Assembly: GCA_949825025.1 (NCBI GenBank)
Contig: OX463784.1
Span: forward strand, 9,555,431 to 9,619,430
Direction: 5' to 3'
Origin: Siphlonurus alternatus
Taxonomy: Eukaryota; Arthropoda; Insecta; Ephemeroptera; Siphlonuridae
DNA length: 64,000 nt
Shown here: positions 48,832 to 57,836 of the stretch, one piece after another
Layout of the letters: the number at the start of each line of letters is the position of its first letter
Position numbering within the stretch: the first letter of the stretch is position 1
Notes under the pieces: generated by a model
The model's database searches: none
What the model was told of the DNA's origin: nothing
The model's input: only the letters and a program-made list of their open reading frames with translations
Position numbers and translations under genes: made by a program

Positions 48832-49515
48832 AGGAGCGGATCTAGCTAGAACCAAATTTTGGGAGGGGCTGCTTTCATAAAGGGCGTATTCGAGAATAAA
48901 TCTGTCTTCTCCGACAGATAAGTCACAGATAAAGGAAGTGACGTCACACACTCAGTCCGTCAGATATTTTAAAAAACACTTTTTCTAAACCGATAGACAC
49001 GCCCATGATAGTTGGCTCCGCCCCCACAGATGTTTGGCGAGTTATTTTGTTTAGTACCATAAAAATGGATGGATTAATTAAATTATTGTTGCTGCAGCGG
49101 TTTTAATTGCTTACGACAGTTTCTGTGCTCATTATTTGTGTGAAGAAGAAAATAATCAGCTCCCAAACTCCCGCGATTACGCTTTTCGACTCTCACAATT
49201 AGTTGTATATTTCCTCGCCGTGGCGCTATTTCCACTCTTCTCGTTTATCGCTGCCGCCGCAGCGAGAAGCGGGAGGACTCTTGCTGATGGCGCGCTCTGG
49301 TGGTAGAAAGACGGGCGTGACGACTTCCGCCAGATCTGGACTCGCAGATTTTCTTTAAAAACACGGATAAGCTTCTCCGACATATCGGAGCGACTTCTCG
49401 AATACGCCCAAAGACAAATCTATGTTAAAAAAATTGATGTTGGGAAAATGCCTATATTACCTAATATGTTAAATTTAAAATTTCAGGGGGAGCCACCCCC
49501 CTGGATCCGCGCTTA
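48832..49515. mobile_element. Decayed hAT-like element carrying a nested MITE, in the TMEM267 3' flank
   Basis: The left end AGGAGCGGATCTAGCT and right end CCCCCTGGATCCGCGCTT are imperfect inverses of the CAGGGGCGGATCCAG type seen in many animal hAT elements. The inner MITE 48882-49409 splits it. Confidence 0.5.
48882..49409. mobile_element. Nested MITE, 528 bp
   Basis: Perfect 14 bp ends GGGCGTATTCGAGA / TCTCGAATACGCCC. Inner words TCTTCTCCGACA and its near-inverse TTCTCCGACATA, and GTGACGTCAC, are present. The frame at 49177-49383 on the minus strand has no recognised homology. Confidence 0.75.
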
Positions 49516-49531
49516 ATAAAAAAAACACCAT

Positions 49532-49849
49532 CTACACTACAAATGTCTTGCTCGTCAGAGCAATATATTCCGTCAGAGGTAGCATCAACGCCACTAGAGG
49601 AGGTATGACTGCAACACAGGTGAGGTAGAGATAATAAGGAAGAGGTTTGGTGGTGAGCAGCCTTGGGATGATCCAGAGTCCCCTACGAGTGGCGTCGCGT
49701 ACATGGTGACTGCAGAAAGAGACGAGCCACTCCCACGGCAGCATGTTCATCCCTGGGTAGAACCTGGCGGTGAACCAGAGGACCACGCTGATGAGGAACG
49801 TCAAGCCTGAGCAGTGCAGCGGTGGCCGGTGAGGGAGATGTGTCACGTC
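49532..49849 (-). CDS. TMEM267: TMEM267-like exon B (C-terminal half)
   Basis: Acceptor TTTTCACAG ends at 49850; exon starts GACGTGACA in phase 0 and runs 105 codons to TAG (49534-49532). It contains the LPHRPPLHCS and CSHHVRDATRRGLWIIPRLL blocks and the last membrane segments. The edge of a nested transposon lies only about 17 bp past the stop. Confidence 0.94.
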   Translation of the reverse strand, partial: DVTHLPHRPPLHCSGLTFLISVVLWFTARFYPGMNMLPWEWLVSFCSHHVRDATRRGLWIIPRLLTTKPLPYYLYLTCVAVIPPLVALMLPLTEYIALTSKTFVV

Positions 49850-50605
49850 CTGTGAAAATGAAGTTATATTATTGAGGAAGTCTCAGGAATTTCTAGAATT
49901 ATATACAGTATAATATGGGACATAGAAAGTTATTGTAAGAGAGGTGATCAATGCGAGGCAAAAAGAGTTAATATTTTTAACAGAAATCTCTGTTTATATT
50001 TTGTTTCTGAGGCTTGAAATTATTAAATATTGTAAATGGTTAATGAAAGTTCATATATATAAAGAGGAAAACTGATTGCAGATGTGTTTAGAGATGTTTA
50101 AATAATTTCTTGATGCATATCTGCTATAAAATACCCTTAAAAATTACAATAATATATTCTATAATATTTAATTAACAGATAGAACTACAAAATCAAAAGA
50201 TTAATTAAAAGCCGTGTTATCGGTGTTGTGATGCTTGATCATCGAGTCATGGCACTCTCACCCTGCTGATGATGAGTCAAAATATATACTATTTTCTTTT
50301 ATTTATACCTCAATACGAAGTGAACCAGCTGCTATAAAATGATCAATATCAATAGCTGATGAAAGAAACATACAAAGTAATGATTGATTTATGCGTGAAC
50401 TGTTCAATAAACTCAATTTTGGCTGTTTAAATCCGATTACAAGCCACCACGAAATTCCTCCAACAAGCCCATGAGTTAAATTATCGACTATTGCACGTAG
50501 CAAATCTGCACGACGATTCTGTAGAACTAAGAGGGAACAAATCTTGTCTCCAGCTATACAAATTAATACTGAAAGACATGTTCCAACAAATAATGAAAGA
50601 TACAT
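49532..50605 (-). CDS. TMEM267: TMEM267-like multi-pass membrane protein, two coding exons
   Basis: Minus strand, joined 50605-50309 and 49849-49532: 204 residues plus TAG, against about 215 for the human family member. Several hydrophobic segments are visible: MYLSLFVGTCLSVLICIAGD; the GGISWWLVIGF region; LCMFLSSAIDIDHFIAAGSL; LTFLISVVLWFTARF; LYLTCVAVIPPLVALMLPL. Diagnostic blocks are DNLTHGLVGGISWW, IDIDHFIAAGS, LPHRPPLHCS and SHHVRDATRRGLW. The His/Asp-rich membrane-edge motifs (DNxxH, DxDHF, RRPxxHCS, HHxRD) resemble those of small membrane hydrolases. The molecular function of TMEM267 is, as far as I know, not established. The start is uncertain: the frame is open to a TTG at 50620, ATG at 50605 is the first Met, and a splice acceptor just upstream (TTACATCAG) would allow another 5' exon. 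Confidence 0.92.
50309..50605 (-). CDS. TMEM267: TMEM267-like exon A (N-terminal half)
   Basis: Reads leftwards from ATG at 50605 to donor GAG|GTATAA (intron begins at 50308), phase 0 out. Ends FIAAGSLRIE, which continues directly into DVTHLPHRPP of the next exon, as in the family. The N-terminus may be extended by an upstream exon. Confidence 0.88.
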
Positions 50606-50620
50606 TGCTGATGTAAGCAA

Positions 50621-51939
50621 ATTTTTACAAAAAATGTATGTTTGAACGTGGCTCTCCGATTCCAGCTGTTTCTGACAGATACTAAATTAGTCAAATCCAT
50701 TACCTTTATGGTCAAATCAGTAAACTTAATTGGACAATTAAATCATTTCCATTAAAATTGTGTTACAATTAGAATAATAATAAAAGGAAAATATTAATTA
50801 TGAAATTAAAGTCACGCTATTTTATTAAAATTCTGTTGGAATTTGATATGGATAAAAAAATATCCCTAAAATTCCTTAACACCAACATATGAAAAAACTT
50901 TAGAAAGATGTTTCACAATATTTTTTTAATAATGTATACGTGCAAATAGCATTAAATACATAAAACTTGTGAAAAAATTAATTTTTATATACTGAATAAT
51001 GTTAAAAATGCATTAAATACAATTTATTGGATACAAAAGATTTAAGAAAATCTTAAGCCTTACATCAGTAGTTTCAAAAGTAATGGAGAAGATAGTAGTT
51101 ACAGTATCACAAACCTTAGTTTACGTATGGAAGACATTTTGAATAGAAAATAGTACCGTTTTGCGTTACGATCTTCATTTTTTAACGATAGGCGCTCGAT
51201 TAGAAAAAAACATCACATCCCTAGTTTAGTTTGCCGGTTTATGAGAACGCCACGGCCGTGGGCGCGGCAATCCGCTTGCCTAGCGGCCATCCCAAGTATC
51301 TAATATACTTTTAACCTATTATTAGTACTGACATCATGGTTTAATGTTCATTAATTTAGCGAACTTTAAAACCAGAACAGAAAAGGCACGCTGCCATGAT
51401 TTTTGTTATTGTGACGTCACAGGAGCTCGAAATCGATTAATTAAATCGAACCGAATCGAACTTAACCGATCAGCTGAGCTGAAAAAAGGCGTTCGTTTTA
51501 AAATAAAAGACAGATCGGAATATACGTCTATATACGCCTCCAGAAGCTATAATAAATCCAGAATGTTACTTTTAAATGCGTAAGGGTGCCTATTTTTTTT
51601 AATTTCACCACTTTTTTTCAAGTTTTTAGCATTTTTGGTGTCGACGTGTTGTCACAACAGCGGCTCCATGCGGCCCCACTGGCCCCAGGCTTTCGTCTGG
51701 AAGAGGTGCAAAGTGGTCGAAGTGGTGGCGACGCGATTTTGAAATCAAATTAAACTTACTTTTTTATACCTTTTTCCAATAGTTATACATATTATAGAAG
51801 CATGTAATATTTTTAAAAAATTCCATAGTTTAAAATAACCTTGTTGTGGGACATTTTTAAAAAATTAAGATTACTACGCCTTGGCGACGTCTAGTCTGTG
51901 ATCTCAGGCGTAATCTAAGGCTTGTTTAACTGTAAGTAC
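50621..51939. other. 5' flank of TMEM267, side of the LINE
   Basis: Holds the promoter and perhaps a non-coding or short coding first exon of the minus-strand TMEM267-like gene. GC-richer patches at 51240-51300 and 51640-51745 stand out. I cannot place a start site. Confidence 0.5.
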
Positions 51940-53315
51940 ATGAGACTTAAGCTAGAACGGAAGGGATATTTTTGCAAACAACAGCACGGATTTAGGGGGA
52001 ATTATTCATGTGATACTCAGCTTCTGGGGCTAGTGCAGGACCTCGAGGAAGGCATTGATAAAGGAGAGGAAATACATGCAATATTTTTGGATTTCGAGAA
52101 AGCATTTGATAAGGTGCCACATAATATACTAGTGAATAAAATAAGAGAAGCGGTAGGTGAAGAAGGCTTGATAAATTTTATAGAAGATTTTTTAACTGAT
52201 AGAGTACAGAGAGTCAAGCTAGGGCAAACGTTGTCTGAGGTAGTGAAGGTTACTTCCGGAGTCCCTCAGGGTAGTGTGCTAGGGCCGCTACTTTTTATTA
52301 TTTTTATTAATGATATTGTACAGAATTTGGAGTCGGAGATGAGGCTTTTTGCTGATGACAGCGTAATCTATAGGACAGTAAGTAATAAGCAGTATGAGCA
52401 AATTCTACAAAAGGATCTGGAGACAGTGGGTATATGGATAGAAGCTAATAAAATGAAGCTTAATGTGGGAAAATGTAGTGTGGTTAAGTTCAACAAAAGA
52501 AGGGAGCAAAGTCAGGTTAAATATTTTATGGAGGGGGAAGAAATCAAATCAGAGGACAAATACAAATATCTGGGAGTAATGCTTCAGTGCAAACTTAATT
52601 GGGATGAACATATTAGGTATGTAACCGCAAAGAGCAGAAGGAATCTTGAGTTTGTAATGAGGAATCTTAAGGGGGCAGGCAGGACAGTAAGAGAAAAAGC
52701 ATACAAGTCTCTGATTAGACCAATAATGGAATATGGATGTAATGCATGGGACCCGTATAGAGCAAAAGGGAAGAAAGAGATGGAAAAGATACAAAGACGA
52801 GCAGCAAGAAGGGTCTTAGAAAAGGGGAACTGGAGCTTTATCTGTGATAAAAACAAAATTTATAAGGGAAGAGAGAGTGTGACTAGAATGATAGAGCAAC
52901 TGGGATGGGAGGATCTGGAGGAAAGGAGGAAGCAAAGTAGACTGACAGCAATGTATAAAATAACTAGGAACCAAAAGGGCTGGGAGGAGCTTAGCGATCG
53001 TACTGAGGAAGGGCGTTATAAAGGTAGGAGGGACCATGATTGGAAGCTGGAGTATAGGAGAAGCAAAAATTATGTGGGCAAGTATTCTTTTTTGAGAAGA
53101 ACGGTGAGGGAGTGGAATTTGTTGGACTCTGGGCTTGTGGATGCTCGGAGTGTTGGTGAGTTCAGGGAGGGGCTGAGAGAGTCAGCCGCAAGCAAGCGAG
53201 CCACCGTGGTGGAATACCCACAATAGCCGCAAGCAGTGGTGTATGTATGTAATGTGTGTACACACTGCTATTTAAATCTTTAAAAATCTTTAAAAATCTT
53301 TAAGAAAATAGTGAT
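51940..53315 (+). mobile_element. 5'-truncated non-LTR retrotransposon (LINE) with intact reverse-transcriptase frame
   Basis: An open frame from about 51922 to TAG at 53226 encodes the 3' part of a non-LTR reverse transcriptase. Motifs: QQHGFRGNYSCDTQL, FLDFEKAFDKVPH, TSGVPQGSVLGPLLF, the catalytic FADD box, LNVGKCSV, and the thumb/connection region KYKYLGV followed by IMEYGCNAWDP. The style is Jockey/CR1-like; I cannot name the clade. An in-frame stop at 51916 and the missing endonuclease and first RT blocks show 5' truncation. The 3' end has a short non-coding tail with about three copies of CTTTAAAAAT (53275-53310). No frameshift or stop inside 430 codons suggests a recent insertion. It lies between the TMEM267-like gene and CD164, in the orientation of CD164. 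Confidence 0.9.
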
Positions 53316-53491
53316 TTTCTTTTCTTAGGTTGGTACTCATATGGTGTCGTCGTGCTGCTTCCGGTTTCGTTGTAATCCATAGGCAAACAGATCGTTGCTC
53401 GAAGGTTTTATTGAAATTTTAACTAATATTTTACCCTTAATTACCCTAACAATCCTTACCTTACCTTCCTAAATACCAAGTTAATATAACC

Positions 53492-53594
53492 ATGGCAAAA
53501 TCCTACGCTCTCTTATCCATTTTCGCATTATTTGCGACTCTTTTCGTCCTAACTTCATCCCAAGGAACCGATGGAGGAAGCAAGGTGGAACAAG
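53492..53594 (+). CDS. CD164: CD164-like exon 1 (signal peptide)
   Basis: ATG at 53492 opens a 23-24 residue signal peptide with a long hydrophobic core, then SSQGTDGGSKVEQ. Donor GTAATT at 53595, phase 1 out. The ATG is about 175 bp after the end of a LINE copy, so the 5' UTR and core promoter are squeezed against or inside that insertion. Confidence 0.9.
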
Positions 53595-55741
53595 GTAATT
53601 TACTAAATATTTCTGTGAAATTAGAATTTCTTACTTTACAAATTACGTATAATATTGCTGAAGTTTCAATGATTATGAAGAAATGTTTCCTATCAAGGAA
53701 TTCAGGTTACTTTTTACTGATATGTGAAGCCTGAAAATCTATCACGTGATATTACAAAAGACGTCATCGCGTCAACAAAAAGACTGATCTTGTTGCGTTA
53801 AGTGGTGATAAGGCCTTGACCCCCCATGGAGAAAACATAGCTGATAATAATACCCTGTCATTGTTACAGCAAAACAGCATTAACTTTTCAAGGCAGTCAT
53901 TAACATTGAGGCTTTAATTTCCATGTGCTCGTAGCTTTTAGGGCTGTAACATTAAGTTTTTTTTTTTTTTACTTTATTTTCAGTTTGCCCAAGCTTACGT
54001 CAAATATTTGATAAGGATTTCAGAGGCTATGACATTTTCTTTCTATGTTCTGTAAATACATCTTTGGACTTCTCTTGTTATTCTCTATGGGTTGCATGAC
54101 TTTGTTATGCACACAGTATGCATACATACAGTATATACCGGTACTGTTTATTGTATGCATAATATATGATATCATATAATATACAGTATAATATACTGTA
54201 TACCATGTATGCATACACTATGGATTTGTTTTGACTTGAATGCTCATGTACCGGTACCTTATTGTACTTACAGTACAACTTTTCATTCTGAAGTGAGTCA
54301 CTGATAATGTCTTTTAGCTTTAGTTACTGTATGCATATAAAGCAAAACGAGGGTTCCACTGCAAAAATGACTAGCATGATTTGGTCAAATTTTGTTAGTT
54401 ATTTATGCTGCAGCATCGTCAAAATGCATTATGACAAGTTTCATGATCAGTGGCGATCTGTCAAAGTTTCGGCCCTGGGGAAAAAATTCAAAATTGGACA
54501 GTATCTCCTCGTGAATTCCCTCCCTTTCCAAAAATCTACACTTTCTTGGCTTGAAAGAAGAATTTTCGAACCCCCCCTCCCTCTGGCGGACTGCTACAAT
54601 AGCCACATGGCAACAAACCAGATCGCATTACCGGTACATTTTGCTATTATGCACATGTCTTGACATAACATATCACAGAGTTGAACTTGATCATGTATAT
54701 AAACCAGATGTTCTTGTATCATAATGGTGTTGCATAATAAAGCTAGACACAGTGAGACTTTTGTAGTATAGCCAATGAATGAAATGGGAGTTCTTTGTCT
54801 TTTAAAAGAAGATGGGGGTTACTTAAGTGTGGGTAGGAATAGTACCTTTATATCCCCTCATCCCCACCCCACAAAATCTGCACCTTATATTTAGGATGTA
54901 TGGTTGAGATTGTAAATTTAAAAAGCTTAATTCTCAACTTGACATCCTAAAAACCTCACCAAACAAACTGCATGTTTGAAATTGCTCTATATTTATAGAG
55001 TAGCTTATAAACAATTTAAAATAAGCAAACAATAAAATTGTTTCTAAAACATGAAATGTTATCATTAAAAGTGCAGTAGCGGCAATAGCATCCAAAATCA
55101 AGACTAAAGCTGGTCTTACATGATGCAATTTTGCTTACAATTTTCCTTTGCATCCTGTAAGAACTAATAAACTTTCTTTCTTTTTTTTTTTTTTTTTCTT
55201 CTTTTCTTTTTATAATTTATTTAGAACCTGTTCTAAATAAATTGCTACGTTGCTTCCAATAAGAAATAAAAAAAGAATATAGTAAGAAACTCTAACTGTG
55301 TAATACCGTTTTAAACCATCCTCCAGATTTAATATCCCTGAACTTCAGGTGGGTAAAACTTGCAAACCCTGATTTCAGATGTCAAGTGCCCGGAGACTAC
55401 CAACTGCACGGTATGTGTGACTACCGCCAACTGCTCCATGGCATGGATGGGCAACAACACGCAGAAGTGCGTACCGTCGACCAGCCTGACTGTCGACTTC
55501 GTGACGATGGTGAACTCGACCCTCGAGTGTGCAGCCATGGACGTGTGTCAGAAGCAGCCAACGTGCGAGACTTGCCTCAACACGACCGTCGCCATAACCG
55601 ACAAGAGCGACAACACTTCGCACTGTGAATGGGCAATCAAACTGAACCGTTGTGCCGTTGACTTTGATGACGTCAAAATGTTTGATGATTTGGTCACCGA
55701 CATCTCCAAGTGTAAGCACCATTCCTAACTTGTCATTCCTT

Positions 55742-55792
<51 letters not shown>

Positions 55793-57787
55793 TTCATTTG
55801 TTTCTCTAATTATTTATCTACTATTTTTGCTCTTCATGTTAATCAGGCAGCAAATTTTATTGTTTTATTTTATAAGCCTCCAAATTGGGTGTTGTTCTCT
55901 GAAAATTGTGTATATACACTCCCAACATGTACTTCTCTTTTGTGATGTTAAATTTTTTCTTATGCATATTTGTATTGTTACAGGTAATGCCACTCCCCCC
56001 ACTCCTCCGATCACCACGTCCACCCCTGGTAAGTAAAAAAAAAAAAAAAAAAAAAACTAAAAATGGTGCATGCTGAAATGTTCTAAACATTGAACTTTCG
56101 TTGATATTGTGAAGTTTATGTACAGAGGTGTTCTTCAAAATGTATTCAATAATAGAGCATTGTTATAGACGGTACAAAGTTCAACTCTTCCTCCCATGCT
56201 TTCTCAGCGGTCGGCGGCTCGTGCTGTTTGTCGAAAATACACGCCTTCTAAAATGACAAAAATGGCGACGGTCCCATGTTATCAACTTCTTTTCAGAATG
56301 TTACATTTTTCTTTATACACAGAGAGAAAGAGATAGGCCGAGCCAGATATAAGAAGGCGTGTATTTTTGACAAACTGCAAAAGCCGCCGACCGCTGAGAA
56401 AGCATGGGAGGAAGAGTTGAACTTCGTACCGTCTATAACAATGCTCTATTATTGAATACAATTTGAAGAACGCCTCTGTACTTTGACGGTTCTCTAATGA
56501 AATGTCACTGTTTTGTCTGAGTCAATAATAATAATTACTTATTTTAATTTATTTGAAAATAAAACAGTGAAAAATGTGAAGAAAATATCTCATGAGATTG
56601 TACAGGCTTGGTGATTAAAAACTGGCATAAACTCTTCTCACTAAAAGTCAGTTTCTGATTTTTTTTATAAAAAGATAACAACCTTCTACATTACAGTACC
56701 TGAATGTTTTCTAAATCTGTAAATACGTACTTTTAATTGCCAATCGTTCAATAACATGTACCGTGTAACCTCTTCATCAGATTGAATTCTTTATACTATC
56801 AATATTTTCTTTTTTTCTTTTTTCAGACCCAAAGACAACCACCACCCTTGCTCCCACTACCACCCCCACCCCCAACACTACGACTACAGTGCCCCCAACT
56901 ACTACCCCCACCCCAACTACGACCTCGACTGTCGCCCCGACAACACCTGCCGCCAACAGCACGACCGTGGCTCCGCCCACCACTGTGGCTCCTCCCACTA
57001 CCGTCGCACCTCCCACCGCAGCCCCGAACACGGATCGCAGATTTGACGGACCAAGCTTCATTGGTGAGAACACGGGATTTTCAGTAGTCTCACTGTAATA
57101 AAAATATTTTGTATGGAAGGAGCAAAGTCTTCTGCTCGTTGTTAGTAAACAAAGTATTGTTGTGTAATGTCTGTCGCAAGAAAGGAAAAACATGGGACAG
57201 TTGTTGATTTACATGTTAACTTATGGAAATTGACCGTTAATTTTGAAGTTGTTGCGGTTGCCTAGCGCCAACAATGCCATTACGTTCTCTGCTCTGGTGG
57301 CAAAATTAGGCATTACGTCGTCCCATGTTTAACAATGAAAAAGGCTTCATGCGACAGATATTATAAACAATGGTTTGTTACAACCATTGTGCGAGTAGAA
57401 GACTTTGGGAAGGAGTCATTGTAAGAAGTTCAGTAGCCAGTTCAATAGACTCTTGACAACAAGCTGGTTCCATTGAACTGGTTACTGAACCTTCTATGAC
57501 ATGTCTTTCCATATATAACAAAAAAAGAGTCATCATTGAAGGTCCAGTAGCCAGTTCAATAGACAACAAGCCGGTTCTATTTAATTGGTTACTGAACCTT
57601 CTATGACAATTCCTTCAATGGATAAAAAATTTAATTTCCCTTTAGACACCCCAAATCATATTACAGTACAGTATCAGTAGTAAAAAAGTAGGCTATTGCA
57701 TAGGTAGTAAGTAAAGTTTGCAAATTCAAATGCATACCAATACCTTTTTGCATTTCATAGTTTAGTTATGCTAACTATGGCGATTTG

Positions 57788-57836
<49 letters not shown>

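Larger units (their letters stand above)
44420..49531. other. osa 3' UTR and region between the osa and TMEM267 stop codons
   Basis: Tail-to-tail interval. The first part is the osa 3' UTR; AATAAA at 44542-44547 is the first candidate signal, but AT-rich sequence offers many. Then TTAA palindromes (46470 half, 46796, 47432), family-J copy 2 and the nested hAT/MITE block up to 49515. No gene seen. Confidence 0.75.

Noticed and set aside
49177..49383. 68-codon minus frame
   Set aside because: Lies entirely inside the nested MITE 48882-49409 and shows no known domain.
54403..54663. Frames on both strands in CD164 intron 1
   Set aside because: They overlap a stretch beginning CAGTGGCGATCTG that looks like a decayed hAT-type element; I could not define both ends well enough to list it.
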